Positions 7,951 to 16,863 of a stretch of 64,000 nt of DNA are shown here, in pieces (position 1 is the stretch's first letter; each line of letters starts with the position of its first letter). Position numbers and translations under genes: made by a program. Under the pieces are notes generated by a model. The model was not told the DNA's origin and ran no database searches. It saw only the letters and a program-made list of their open reading frames with translations. This DNA is from Gemmata palustris. Lineage in GTDB: Bacteria; Planctomycetota; Planctomycetia; Gemmatales; Gemmataceae. The stretch covers positions 6,014,001 through 6,078,000 of the forward strand of contig NZ_JAGKQQ010000001.1 of the NCBI RefSeq assembly GCF_017939745.1, given 5' to 3'.

Positions 7951-10179
7951 ATGCCCGCGCCGAAGTTCCTCTCCGCCCTGCCCAAGCCGGTCCTGTTCGG
8001 GCTGTACGGGGCCATCGGCGGGTTACTCGGCGCGCTCCTGTTGGGCGAGCCCATCATGCTGGCCCTCGGCCCGAAACAAGCGACCGCCCCGACCCCGGCC
8101 GCACCGGAACCGCGACTCGCAGTCAGCGCGTCGGACAAGCTGCAAATCTACCAGGGCGGGACCAACAAGCTGCTCGTGCAGATCGCGCGCGACGCCTTCG
8201 ACGACGACGTGACCGTTCGCGTCGAGGGGCTGCCCGCGGGCGTCACGGCGCACGAGGCCGTCATCCCCGCGGGCAAGACCGCGGGCGAGGTCGAACTGCG
8301 GGCCGCGTTCGCCACGCGCGCCGGACTCGGGGTGGACCACAAGAGTTTGAAGGTGATCGCTTCCGCGCGAGCGGGCGGCACCAAAGAGGTGACCGAGACG
8401 ACTTCGTTCGCTCTCACACCGCTGGTCTCCGCGCCGCCGGAAGCGGACATCGTGTTCGTGCTCGACGTGACCGGCAGCATGCAGAAGCAGATCGACGGGT
8501 TGAAGGACGGCATCGGCACCTTCGCGAACGACCTCCGCGAAGCCAAGGTGGACGCGCGCTTCGGGTGCATCGCGTTCCGCGATTTGACAGAGGGCGAGCC
8601 GAGTCAGATCCTCAAGTTTAGGGGTTCGCAATTCACGGACGACGCATCGGCGTTTAGCAACGAGGTCGCGCGGCTGCGTGCGCGGGGCGGCGGGGACGAC
8701 CCGGAGAGCAGCCTGGAGGCGATCATCGAGGCGGCCGGCTACGACTTCCGCAAGGGCGCGACGCGGAGCCTGATTCTGATCACCGACGCCCCGCCCCGGC
8801 GCGACGGGGTGAGCGTCCGCGCGGCCGCGGACGCCCTGACCACCAAGAAAATCGACCTGCTGCACCTCGTCATCAACAGCCCGGGGCGCGCGCAGTACCG
8901 CGAGGTGCAACTCGGCGCGATCGGCGTGCCCGCGGAGAAGGGCACCGACCGCGGCAAGGAGTTTAGCCTGGACCGCACCGCGAACGAGTCCGCGACGTTC
9001 ACCAACGTGCTGCTCCCGGAAATGACGAAGGCCATCATCGCGGCAGCAGAGGCAAAGCCTGCAGCGCGCCCGGAACTGGCGAAACAGGACGTGGCGAAGC
9101 CCGAACTCAAGACGGTGAAAGCGGTTCAGTCGGACCAAACGTTCGACGCGAGTTCGTCGGGGCAACTCGTGCTCGCGGTCGGCGCGTGGACGGGAGCCAT
9201 CGCGGGGCTGGTGTGTCTGTTCCTGTTGGGCGGTCAGCACCATTATTTGCGCGGCGGGCTGCCGTCCGTGGGCGGTGCGGTCGCGGGCCTCGCGGGAGGA
9301 CTGGTTGTGGGGGTGGTCGGCGGGGCGGCCGGCCAGGGTCTGTTTCTACTCGCGCCCGGTAACGAAGCCCTTACGGTCGTCTTCCAACTGCTGAGCTGGG
9401 CACTTCTCGGCGGATTGGCAGGTGCGGGGTTGTCGATCTTCGTTCCCAACCTGAAGACCGGGTACGGTTTGATGGGCGGCGCCTTGGGGGGAGCGGTCGG
9501 GGCGATCGGGTACATCCTGGTGACCGCGGCCGCGGGTGCGCAACTCGGTCGACTCGCGGGCGGTCTGGCACTGGGGCTGTGCATCGGGCTGATGGTCGCG
9601 GTGGTGGAAGCCGCGTTCCGGCGCGCGTGGCTCGAAGTGCGGTACGGCCCGCGCGAAGTGATTACCGTGAACCTCGGCGCGGAACCGGTGAAAGTTGGCG
9701 GGGATGCTCGGGCCTGTACCGTCTGGGCGCGCGGTGCGGCCGACGTCGCGCTGCGGTACTTCATCCGTGACGGGAAAGTGATCTGCACCGACGTGCCGGC
9801 CCGCGAAGAGTTCGCGGTGAGCGCCGGTGACACCCGCGCTGCGGGCAACGTGATCGTAGTGGTACGGACCGGCAGCGGAGCCGAGGCCCCTCCTGCCGCA
9901 GCGCCGCGCCCCATTCCGCCCGTACCGAAAACGCAACCCGTTGCAAAGGCGCAGTCTAGCGACAACGACGTGCTCCCGCTCCCCGCGCTCCCGGCCCCGC
10001 CTTCGTTCGCCCAATCGACGAACCCGCATCCCGCTCCAGTGTCCGCCCCCAGCGCGCGACCATCCTCGCCGCCGGCTCCGGCTCCCGTGCGCAATCCCGA
10101 TGCGTGCCCCACGTGCGGGCGCAAGACCCCGGGGCGCTCCGGTTCGCGCTACTGCGTCGTCTGTGACCAGACGTACTAG
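7951..10179 (+). CDS. von Willebrand factor A domain membrane protein with C-terminal zinc ribbon
   Basis: A 742-residue protein. Residues ~8-30 are a hydrophobic segment (PVLFGLYGAIGGLLGALLLG). A β-rich segment (~45-165) follows, then a VWA domain opening with the metal-site motif DVTGS (172-176) and ending near residue 370. From nt ~9160 to ~9600 there are several glycine-rich membrane segments (e.g. LVLAVGAWTGAIAGLVCLFL, GLALGLCIGLMVAVVEAAF). Next comes a small globular segment, a Pro/Ala-rich linker and a terminal CPTCGRK...YCVVCDQTY zinc ribbon. The whole suggests a membrane scaffold that binds metal-dependently to partner proteins. ATG 7951 is preferred over the open frame back to 7837 because it starts directly before the hydrophobic segment. 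Confidence 0.78.
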   Translation: MPAPKFLSALPKPVLFGLYGAIGGLLGALLLGEPIMLALGPKQATAPTPAAPEPRLAVSASDKLQIYQGGTNKLLVQIARDAFDDDVTVRVEGLPAGVTAHEAVIPAGKTAGEVELRAAFATRAGLGVDHKSLKVIASARAGGTKEVTETTSFALTPLVSAPPEADIVFVLDVTGSMQKQIDGLKDGIGTFANDLREAKVDARFGCIAFRDLTEGEPSQILKFRGSQFTDDASAFSNEVARLRARGGGDDPESSLEAIIEAAGYDFRKGATRSLILITDAPPRRDGVSVRAAADALTTKKIDLLHLVINSPGRAQYREVQLGAIGVPAEKGTDRGKEFSLDRTANESATFTNVLLPEMTKAIIAAAEAKPAARPELAKQDVAKPELKTVKAVQSDQTFDASSSGQLVLAVGAWTGAIAGLVCLFLLGGQHHYLRGGLPSVGGAVAGLAGGLVVGVVGGAAGQGLFLLAPGNEALTVVFQLLSWALLGGLAGAGLSIFVPNLKTGYGLMGGALGGAVGAIGYILVTAAAGAQLGRLAGGLALGLCIGLMVAVVEAAFRRAWLEVRYGPREVITVNLGAEPVKVGGDARACTVWARGAADVALRYFIRDGKVICTDVPAREEFAVSAGDTRAAGNVIVVVRTGSGAEAPPAAAPRPIPPVPKTQPVAKAQSSDNDVLPLPALPAPPSFAQSTNPHPAPVSAPSARPSSPPAPAPVRNPDACPTCGRKTPGRSGSRYCVVCDQTY

Positions 10180-10254
10180 CGCGCCCCGGTCCGAACCGCG
10201 GAGGGCGTTGCACTGTCAGTTCCTGAAGTTCATTGCGCGGCGCGAGGGTCGGTT

Positions 10255-10812
10255 GTGGCGCACTCACCCCCATCGGCGAACGGGCTCCCGCGAGCGACGT
10301 GGGCGCACCTGCCCGAAGACCGGCTGCTCGCGCAGTGCGAAGTGGACACGTACCGCGCGAGCGGCCCCGGCGGGCAGAAGCGCAACAAAACCAGCTCCGC
10401 CGTTCGGTTGCGGCACCCGCCCACGGGGTTGATCGTCATCGCCGAAGAGAGCCGGTCGCAGCACGAGAACAAGGCGAAAGCACTGAAGCGCCTCTGGCAC
10501 GCACTGTTTCTCGAACTCCGCGATTCCTTGCCAACGAATCTCACCCCCGAAATCGTCACTGTACTGCCCGATTACGCCAGCGCCCGTGACAGGACCGGCC
10601 GGCTGCACATGACCGCAAAAGACCCGCGCTTCTGGCCCGCGGCAGGGGTGATTTTGGACGTGCTGGCGGTTGTTGGGGCGCGCGTCGCGGACGCGGCCGG
10701 GCTGCTCGGCGTGTCCACCGGGAACCTGATCGACTTCCTCCAGATCGAGCCGAAGGTGTGGCAAGAAGCCAACCGCCTCCGCACCGTCGCCGGGCACAAA
10801 ACACTTCGGTGA
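10255..10812 (+). CDS. Peptide-chain-release-factor-like protein (RF-1/GGQ domain)
   Basis: 185 residues. The catalytic GGQ of peptidyl-tRNA hydrolysis lies in [11 protein letters not shown] (GGQ at 39-41), followed by the basic SSAVRLRH strand typical of the RF-1 domain. The codon-recognition domains of RF1/RF2 are absent, so it belongs with the short rescue-type GGQ proteins (ArfB/PrfH-like). The ~90-residue tail ([20 protein letters not shown]...) is helical rather than the short basic ArfB tail, so true stalled-ribosome rescue is inferred, not shown. Start: GTG at 10255 with GAGGG (10244-10248) 6 nt upstream. Confidence 0.8.
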   Translation: MAHSPPSANGLPRATWAHLPEDRLLAQCEVDTYRASGPGGQKRNKTSSAVRLRHPPTGLIVIAEESRSQHENKAKALKRLWHALFLELRDSLPTNLTPEIVTVLPDYASARDRTGRLHMTAKDPRFWPAAGVILDVLAVVGARVADAAGLLGVSTGNLIDFLQIEPKVWQEANRLRTVAGHKTLR

Positions 10813-10829
10813 TTCCTTACTTCCGCGTT

Positions 10830-10876
10830 CCGCCGTAAGTCGCCCGCGTGACCCGCGCTACGGGTACTTACGGCGG
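10830..10876. terminator. Intergenic hairpin, 11-bp arms
   Basis: CCGCCGTAAGT (10830-10840) and ACTTACGGCGG (10866-10876) are perfect reverse complements around a 25-nt loop, 17 nt past the release-factor-like stop. No T-run; probably a 3'-end hairpin. Confidence 0.5.
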
Positions 10877-10987
10877 GCCGGAAATCGGAATCGGGTGCGC
10901 CGATCGGCCGGGGATCGTGTATCGTGTGTCAGACCGGGTACTCGCGCGACCCGCGCCCGATCCCGACACACCCGATTCTGGTGCGTG

Positions 10988-11476
10988 ATGCCCCCGCAGG
11001 GCTTTTCCTGGGTCGAACGCCCGCGCCTCGCCGCGCTCGCGCGCCCGCAATCGGCGGAAGACCTCCGCTGGCTCCGGCGCAACGGCATCGACGTGCTCGT
11101 GACGCTCACCGAGAACCCGCTCCCGCGGAACTGGGTGAACGACGCGGGCGTAATGGCCGTGTCCGTACCCGTGCCGGACATGGAAGCGCCCACCGAGCGC
11201 CAGCTCGATCACGTCATCGCGACCATCCGCCGGGCGAACCAATCGGGCATGGGCGTGGCCGTTCACTGTGCCGCGGGGTTGGGGCGCACCGGGACGGTGC
11301 TCGCCGCGTACCTCGTCGCGTCGGGCCTGTCGGCGCGCGCGGCGCTCATCAAACTGCGCGACCTCCGGCCCGGGTCCGTGGAAACGCTCGACCAGGAGCG
11401 CGCCATCGAACAGTACGCCCGCAAGCTCGCGCTCCCGGAGGGCGAGCGGACCAACGATCTCACCGACCCAGAGTAA
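10988..11476 (+). CDS. Cysteine-based protein phosphatase (dual-specificity / PTP-like)
   Basis: 162 residues, about the size of a minimal dual-specificity phosphatase. The signature P-loop HCAAGLGRTGT carries the nucleophile Cys94 and the phosphate-binding Arg100; the general acid is probably Asp64 in PVPDME. These are the canonical CX5R and WPD-like elements. It should dephosphorylate phosphoproteins or other phosphomonoesters in the cytoplasm. ATG 10988 gives an N-terminus that starts just before the fold; the open frame back to 10895 adds an Arg-rich run unlike the family. A hairpin follows the stop. Confidence 0.85.
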   Translation: MPPQGFSWVERPRLAALARPQSAEDLRWLRRNGIDVLVTLTENPLPRNWVNDAGVMAVSVPVPDMEAPTERQLDHVIATIRRANQSGMGVAVHCAAGLGRTGTVLAAYLVASGLSARAALIKLRDLRPGSVETLDQERAIEQYARKLALPEGERTNDLTDPE

Positions 11477-11483
11477 ATCAGTT

Positions 11484-11505
11484 CGTGTGAAGAATCTTTC
11501 ACACG
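11484..11505. terminator. Short hairpin after the phosphatase gene
   Basis: CGTGTGAA (11484-11491) pairs with TTCACACG (11498-11505) around a 6-nt loop, 8 nt after the stop codon. No T-run follows. Confidence 0.45.
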
Positions 11506-11517
11506 CCCGTGATTGCA

Positions 11518-11546
11518 TTGCACCGACCCCGGGCGCGTTGTACAAC
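11518..11546 (+). promoter_or_regulatory. Candidate housekeeping promoter of the alkaline-phosphatase-family gene
   Basis: TTGCAC (11518-11523), 17-bp spacer, TACAAC (11541-11546); the start codon is 40 nt further on. Match to the -35/-10 consensus is moderate. Confidence 0.4.
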
Positions 11547-11586
11547 TCCCGCACGCGCTCCCATTTTCACCCCGGGTCGGCCCTCC

Positions 11587-13341
11587 ATGCGCCCCATTTC
11601 CGCACTCGGCTCCCTCGCCGCGCTGTTCGCCGTGGCGATCGGCGCCGGGCTGTTCCTCGCCCCCCAACCCGCAGCGCCCGCGCCCCAACCCGCGCGCAAA
11701 GTCAAGCTCGCGGTCCTCGTCGTCTTCGACCAGATGCGCGGGGACTTCCTGGAGCGCTGGCACGCCCTGTTCGGGCCGAACGGGTTCGCGCGGCTCCAGC
11801 GCGACGGCGCGTGGTTCACGAACTGCCATTACCCCTACGGGACCACCACCACCGGCCCGGGCCACGCATCCATGCTCACCGGCGCGTGCCCGGACGCGCA
11901 CGGTATCGTGAACAACACCTGGGCCGAGGGCGGGCAGGAGGTGTACTGTGCCGGCTCTCCGCGGTACAAACTGGTTCCCCCGGCCCCCGCGTTCCCCGCC
12001 GAACCAAGCCCCAAGGACACCAAGGACAAGCCCGCGGCCAAAGTCCCGATGATTGGCTCCCCGGAGCGCCTCCGGAGCGAAACGGTGGCCGACGTACTGA
12101 AGGAGGTTCACGGCGCGAAGTCGAAGGTGTTCGGCCTCTCGCTCAAGGACCGCTCCGCGATCCTGCCGACCGGGAAGCGCCCGGACGGCGCGTACTGGTT
12201 CTACGGCACGTTCGGAACCTCGACGTACTACACCGAGCGCGTTCACCCGTGGGTGGAGCAGTTCAACCGGTCGAAGTTCGCGGACCAGTGGTTCGGGCGG
12301 GACTGGACCCACTTCCGCCCGGACGTGGATTACACCCGGTGGAGCGGGCAGCCGGACGACGTGCGCGGCGAGGGCGCTGGGGTCGGGCAGCGGGGCGCGT
12401 TCCCGCACCCGACCACGGGCGGGAAACCGGCCCTCGGGAAGAACTACTACGAAGCGCTCGCCAACTCGCCGTTCGGTAACGATTTGCTCCTGGAATTCAC
12501 GAAGACGTGTGTGACGGCCGAGCGCCTGGGCGCGGACGACGCGCCGGACCTGCTCGTCGTCAGCTTCTCGTCGAACGACCTGATCGGGCACACGTGGGGA
12601 CCGGACTCGCACGAGGTGCTGGACGTAACACTCCGGTCGGACGCGCTAATGGCCGATCTGCTCGCCTTCCTCGACACGACCGTGGGGAAGAACGAGTACC
12701 TCCTCGGTGTCACCGCGGACCACGGCGTCTGCCCGTTACCAGAAATCACGTTCGGGCCGAACCCGCCCCGCGGCCGGGTGAACCTCCCGGACCTCCGGGC
12801 GCGCCTGGAAACGCATCTCACGGCAAAATTCCCGACGCCCAAGCCGGCGGACGGGAAGCCCGCGCGGTGGGTGGAAGAGTTTGTGTTCCCGTGGGTGTAC
12901 CTGAACCCGCGCTTGGTCGCTGCGAGTGGCCAACCGCAAGCGGCAATCGCGGAGGAGGCGTCGAAGTACCTCCGGGAACTCAAAAACAGCAACGTGATGC
13001 GGACGTTCACTCGGGCAGAACTTGCGGGAACGTTCCCCGAATCAGACGTGATGGCGAACCGGGTGAAGCGCTCGTTCTACCCGGCACGCAGTGGGGACAT
13101 ATTCGTGGTGCTGGAGCCGTACTATCTGCCGGGCAGCAAGCCGGGCGAAACGGGTACGACACACGGCGCGCCGTTCAATTACGACACGCACGTACCGCTG
13201 TTGGTGTACGGCCCTGGGATTCGGGGGGGCGTGCGCACCGAACCGACGACCCCGCAGGCGCTCGCGCGCATCTTCTCGAAGTGGCTGAACGTTCGCGACC
13301 CGAAGAGTGCCGCGTTCCCGGTGCCGAAGACGCTCGAATAA
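11587..13341 (+). CDS. Secreted alkaline-phosphatase-family phosphodiesterase/phosphatase (PafA/NPP type)
   Basis: 584 residues with a signal peptide (SALGSLAALFAVAIGAGLFL, cut near the PAAPAP run). The mature enzyme begins with the metal-binding VVFDQMRGDFL (Asp48) and the active-site segment GTTTTGPGHASMLTG (~86-99), whose threonine would be the phospho-accepting nucleophile. Distal metal ligands are seen in GVTADHGVCP and in YDTHVPLLVYGPGI near the C-terminus. This arrangement is that of PafA-like alkaline phosphatases and nucleotide pyrophosphatases, zinc enzymes that release phosphate outside the cytoplasm. Mono- versus diesterase activity cannot be decided here. ATG 11587 directly begins the signal peptide; the frame is open back to 11509. 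Confidence 0.87.
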   Translation: MRPISALGSLAALFAVAIGAGLFLAPQPAAPAPQPARKVKLAVLVVFDQMRGDFLERWHALFGPNGFARLQRDGAWFTNCHYPYGTTTTGPGHASMLTGACPDAHGIVNNTWAEGGQEVYCAGSPRYKLVPPAPAFPAEPSPKDTKDKPAAKVPMIGSPERLRSETVADVLKEVHGAKSKVFGLSLKDRSAILPTGKRPDGAYWFYGTFGTSTYYTERVHPWVEQFNRSKFADQWFGRDWTHFRPDVDYTRWSGQPDDVRGEGAGVGQRGAFPHPTTGGKPALGKNYYEALANSPFGNDLLLEFTKTCVTAERLGADDAPDLLVVSFSSNDLIGHTWGPDSHEVLDVTLRSDALMADLLAFLDTTVGKNEYLLGVTADHGVCPLPEITFGPNPPRGRVNLPDLRARLETHLTAKFPTPKPADGKPARWVEEFVFPWVYLNPRLVAASGQPQAAIAEEASKYLRELKNSNVMRTFTRAELAGTFPESDVMANRVKRSFYPARSGDIFVVLEPYYLPGSKPGETGTTHGAPFNYDTHVPLLVYGPGIRGGVRTEPTTPQALARIFSKWLNVRDPKSAAFPVPKTLE

Positions 13342-13349
13342 ACGCAGCA

Positions 13350-13388
13350 AACCCGAGTACGCCTGCAATACGCAAGGGCGCTCGGGTT
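13350..13388. terminator. Hairpin between convergent genes
   Basis: AACCCGAG (13350-13357) pairs with CTCGGGTT (13381-13388), and CGCC (13360-13363) with GGCG (13377-13380) inside it. It begins 9 nt after the phosphatase stop and lies before the 3' end of the opposing gene, so it could serve both. Confidence 0.5.
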
Positions 13389-13407
13389 ATGGCACCTCTG
13401 ACCGTCG

Positions 13408-13716
13408 TTAATTCCGTGCTCCGCGTTCTGAGTGGGGCATTTCGACCACGCCGAGCTGCATCGTGAACTCGTTGATGATCGCTTCGTGTGCGCCGAGGAC
13501 GATCGCCCACAGCGCGCTGCGGTCGTCGAACGCGGTCGGCCCGCGTTCCGGCGAGTCTTCGCTCGCGGGTGCGGACGGCAGGTAATACTCCCGCGCGACC
13601 GGGTCCAGTTCGCGCCCCTCCGAGTGGGGGTTGGGTTGCAGCCCCGGCGGGGCGGCCACGGTCGTTCCGCACACCACTACCGCGCCGATCGACCCCAGCA
13701 GCATTCGCCGCAGCAT
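13408..13716 (-). CDS. Small exported hypothetical protein
   Basis: 102 residues. The N-terminus (MLRRMLLGSIGAVVVCGTTVAA) is a good signal peptide, cut near AAPPG. The mature ~80 residues have no family I recognise: a proline-rich start, then ALWAIVLGAHEAIINEFTMQ, which looks helical. The upstream region to 14139 also contains the 13872-13937 palindrome, so this gene and the PPC gene are transcribed away from each other. The call rests on the signal peptide and on the lack of a better frame here. Confidence 0.55.
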   Translation of the reverse strand: MLRRMLLGSIGAVVVCGTTVAAPPGLQPNPHSEGRELDPVAREYYLPSAPASEDSPERGPTAFDDRSALWAIVLGAHEAIINEFTMQLGVVEMPHSERGARN

Positions 13717-13871
13717 TCGTTTTCGTCCGTTACTAGGGCAAACAACCGGATACGGGTCCGTCGCGTATTGGTTGTTCGGTTAGAAGGACGGCTCTATAGC
13801 TTTCTCCCCAGTTCCCGCAATGGGAAACTGAACATTATTAAAACAATCGAGTTACAGTTTTGGGAAGCTCT

Positions 13872-13937
13872 ACCCGCTCGTTGACACGCGCGGTTCGCCA
13901 AGAGACTCAGGCGAACCGCGCGTGTCAACGAGCGGGT
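13872..13937. repeat. Perfect 28-bp-arm palindrome, family copy 1
   Basis: Left arm 13872-13899 and right arm 13910-13937 are perfect reverse complements with a 10-nt loop. Arms contain CCCGCTCGTTGACACG and GCGGTTCGCC. It is the same family as 18400-18470, in the opposite orientation judged by the loop. It lies between two divergent genes. Confidence 0.85.
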
Positions 13938-14020
13938 GGAGCAACTCCCCTGCCTATATTCACATTCAATTGCCTTGTGGTCGTCGCGCTCGTCCCCCCA
14001 GCTTGCCACAAACGATTCGC

Positions 14021-14049
14021 TTGACCCGCACGAGCCGCCAGCTTACGAT
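14021..14049 (+). promoter_or_regulatory. Strong candidate sigma-70 promoter of the PPC-domain gene
   Basis: TTGACC (14021-14026), 17-bp spacer, TACGAT (14044-14049); each box matches 5 of 6 consensus bases. The start codon is ~90 nt downstream. Confidence 0.6.
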
Positions 14050-14139
14050 TATCTTCATCCCGCCAGAATGCGCCTTACCACTGCGAGGGGCCAACGCCCC
14101 TCAACCCGCCAAACTAACTCACCTCGGAGAGCCTCGACC

Positions 14140-16785
14140 ATGCGCCGGCTCGTGTTCGGGCTTATGGTTTTCGCCGCGTCGGTCGCGATGGTCGGTTCGG
14201 CAAGCGCTCAACAACCACCGCCCGGTCTGCCATCGCCCCGCCTTCAGAACGTGTTCCCGTGCGGCGTGAAGGCCGGCACCAGCGTCGAAGTGACCGTTAC
14301 CGGCTTCGATGTGGAAGACCCCGAGAAATTACTCTTCGCGCACCCGGGTTTGAAGGGCGAATACATCAGCCCGCCCAAAGACCCGACCCCGGACCCCAAA
14401 GACCCGAAGAAGACCATCCCGGCGCCGAAGGTCAACCCGGCCGGGCCGCACAAGTTCAAAGTGACGGCCGCGGCGGACGTACCGCTCGGCGTGTTCGATG
14501 TGCGGTTCGTGGGGAAGTGGGGCGCGAGCAACCCGCGCGCGTTCGTCGTTGGTGACTTGCTCGAGGTGAACGAGAAGGAGCCGAATAACGATATCCCGGA
14601 TGTGCAGAAGATCGAAATCGGGACCACGATCAACGGCGTGATTTCCAATCCCACAGACGTGGACTACGCCGCGTTCACGGGGAAGAAAGGCCAGCGCATC
14701 GTCGTTTCCTGCCAGGCCTCGTCGATCGACAGCAAAGCCGAGCCGATGATCGAGATCTTCGACGCGAGCGGCCGCAAGCTCACGACCAACCGCAACTACC
14801 GCGACAACGACGCGGTCGCGGACGTGGTGCTGCCGACCGACGGCGAATACTTCGTTCGGCTGTTCCAGTTCACTTACACCGCGGGCGGCCCGGACCACGT
14901 CTACCGACTGAGCGTGAGCGCGGCGCCGTGGATCGATGCCGTGTTCCCGCCGGTCGTCGAACCGGGCAAGCCCACGCCGGTCACGCTCTACGGGCGCAAC
15001 CTGCCCGGTGGCCAGCTCGCGGAGGGTTACGCCGCGGACGGGCGCCCGCTCGAACAGCTCACGGTTACGATCACCCCGCCGACCGACGCGACCGCGAACA
15101 CCAAGTTGGTCAGCCCCACCCACGTCGAACCGAGTCGCGCGCTCCAAGACGGCTTCGCGTACAGTCTGAAAGGACCGGGCGGTGCGTCCAACCCCGTCAC
15201 GATCTACTTCGCACGCAACAAACTCGTCGTGAAGACGAAGGTAGCAGGTTCGCCGGAAACCGCCGAGGTGGTTCCCGCCGGCAGCGAAGTGGCCGGGTTC
15301 CTCGCGAAGAAAGGGGAAAAAGATTGGGTCGCGTTCACCGCGAAGAAGGGTGAGAAGATCACCATTGATCTCGCGGCCGAGCGGATCGGCGCGAGCGGCG
15401 ATTTCTACTTCTCCGTGCGTGACGGCAAAGACCCGAAGCGAGACCTCAGCGGCGAGCAGGACGATGACAACGACACGCTCCACCCGTTCGGGTTCTACTC
15501 GCGCAGTAGCGATCCCGCGCCGTACCAGTTCACGGCCCCGGAAGACGGCAAGTACCTGATCGCGGTCGCGTGCCGCGAGTCGAGCTACCTGAACGGCCCG
15601 AAGGCCACGTACCGGCTCCGGCTCGGTCAACCGGTGCCGGACTTCCGCGCGGTGGTGATGCCCTACAGCCGCTTCTACCAAACGGGCTCGGCAGCGTGGC
15701 AAGGTAGTTCGCAAGCGTATTACGTGTTCGCGCAACGGCAGGACGGTTACACCGGGTCGATCGCGGTCAGCGTGGAGGGGTTGCCGGCCGGCGTGACGGC
15801 TCAACCACTCACCATCGGGCCGGCCGTGCGCTGGGGGCTGTTGGTTCTCGACGTCGCGCCCGGCGCCGCGCACGCGACCGCGGCCTTTACCGTGAAACTC
15901 ACTGGCACAGACAGCACCGGCAAGGCTCTCATCCGGTCGGCACGGCCGGCATCGGTGACGTGGGGAGTGCCACAGCCGGATCAACAGATCCCGGTGGTAT
16001 CGAGGCTGGATCAGTCGCTCGTGATCGCGGTTCGGCCCGAGAAAGCACTCTTCAGCATCAAGGCCGACCTCGCGAACGCGATCGTGAAGCCGGCGACGGG
16101 CAAAGAAGACAAGGTGAAAGGCCCCGTCATCGTGATGCGCCAGGGCGACAAGTCGACCGTTCCTGTGAAGGTCGAATGGTCGGTCCCGGAGAAGCCGAAC
16201 GTCACGCTCGTTGCCGAACCGATGGCCCAGAATCAGCAGAGCGGACCCGTGTCCGTTCAGATCACGGCCCAACCGACCAAGGACAAGCCAGAGGTGATGG
16301 TGAACGTGGACGCGAAGTCCAACGCGGTTCCCGGCGCGTACACCGTCGTGCTCCGCGGGACCGCACAAGTGCCGTTCGCGAAAGACCCGATGGCGAAGGC
16401 GAAGCCGAACATCCCGGCGGAGGCGTTTAGCACGCCGATCCAGGTGTTGGTGATCCCCAGCGCGCTGGGCCGGTTCACCACGGGACCACTACCGAACAAC
16501 ACGCTCAAACTCGGCAGCAGCACGGATCTGCCGATCAAGGTGGAGCGAATGCACGACTTCGCGGGCGAATACCAGGTGACGTTCGTTCCGGCAAAGGACG
16601 CGACCGGTGTAACGGCCGCCGAGGTCGTCATCCCCGCGGGGAAGGACGAAGTGAAGCTCGTGCTGAAGACCGCGGCTGACGCCAAACCCGGCGCGCTGGC
16701 CGGTACCGTCGTGGTCACGGCCCTGTACGCGGGGAAGTACCCCGTGACCTACGAAAACAAGGTGAGCTTCAATCTGGCAAAGTGA
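14140..16785 (+). CDS. Exported protein with two PPC (pre-peptidase C-terminal) β-domains
   Basis: 881 residues. A clear signal peptide (LVFGLMVFAASVAMVGSASA) is followed by a β-rich N-terminal domain and a PPC domain starting at EKEPNNDIPD (EPNN is the hallmark) and running through FTGKKGQRIVVSCQ to GEYFVRLFQF. A second PPC-like domain holds FLAKKGEKDWVAFTAKKGEK and APEDGKYLIAVACRES. The last ~300 residues are further Ig-like β-sheets (VEGLPAGVTA, VVIPAGKDEVKLVL). PPC domains usually attach to secreted enzymes or surface proteins; no catalytic domain is visible, so a structural or binding role in the periplasm or on the surface is likely. ATG 14140 begins the signal peptide; the frame is open to 13936 but without family support. 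Confidence 0.82.
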   Translation: MRRLVFGLMVFAASVAMVGSASAQQPPPGLPSPRLQNVFPCGVKAGTSVEVTVTGFDVEDPEKLLFAHPGLKGEYISPPKDPTPDPKDPKKTIPAPKVNPAGPHKFKVTAAADVPLGVFDVRFVGKWGASNPRAFVVGDLLEVNEKEPNNDIPDVQKIEIGTTINGVISNPTDVDYAAFTGKKGQRIVVSCQASSIDSKAEPMIEIFDASGRKLTTNRNYRDNDAVADVVLPTDGEYFVRLFQFTYTAGGPDHVYRLSVSAAPWIDAVFPPVVEPGKPTPVTLYGRNLPGGQLAEGYAADGRPLEQLTVTITPPTDATANTKLVSPTHVEPSRALQDGFAYSLKGPGGASNPVTIYFARNKLVVKTKVAGSPETAEVVPAGSEVAGFLAKKGEKDWVAFTAKKGEKITIDLAAERIGASGDFYFSVRDGKDPKRDLSGEQDDDNDTLHPFGFYSRSSDPAPYQFTAPEDGKYLIAVACRESSYLNGPKATYRLRLGQPVPDFRAVVMPYSRFYQTGSAAWQGSSQAYYVFAQRQDGYTGSIAVSVEGLPAGVTAQPLTIGPAVRWGLLVLDVAPGAAHATAAFTVKLTGTDSTGKALIRSARPASVTWGVPQPDQQIPVVSRLDQSLVIAVRPEKALFSIKADLANAIVKPATGKEDKVKGPVIVMRQGDKSTVPVKVEWSVPEKPNVTLVAEPMAQNQQSGPVSVQITAQPTKDKPEVMVNVDAKSNAVPGAYTVVLRGTAQVPFAKDPMAKAKPNIPAEAFSTPIQVLVIPSALGRFTTGPLPNNTLKLGSSTDLPIKVERMHDFAGEYQVTFVPAKDATGVTAAEVVIPAGKDEVKLVLKTAADAKPGALAGTVVVTALYAGKYPVTYENKVSFNLAK

Positions 16786-16863
16786 CTGGTTCCGCGACCA
16801 TCGGCCGCGATTGAACCACCCGACATACCTTCCGCACACCTGATGATCTGGAGACTCAACACC

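Noticed and set aside
14329-16368. 679-codon minus-strand frame opposite the PPC gene
   Set aside because: Composition typical of an antisense shadow; the plus strand has a signal peptide and PPC motifs.
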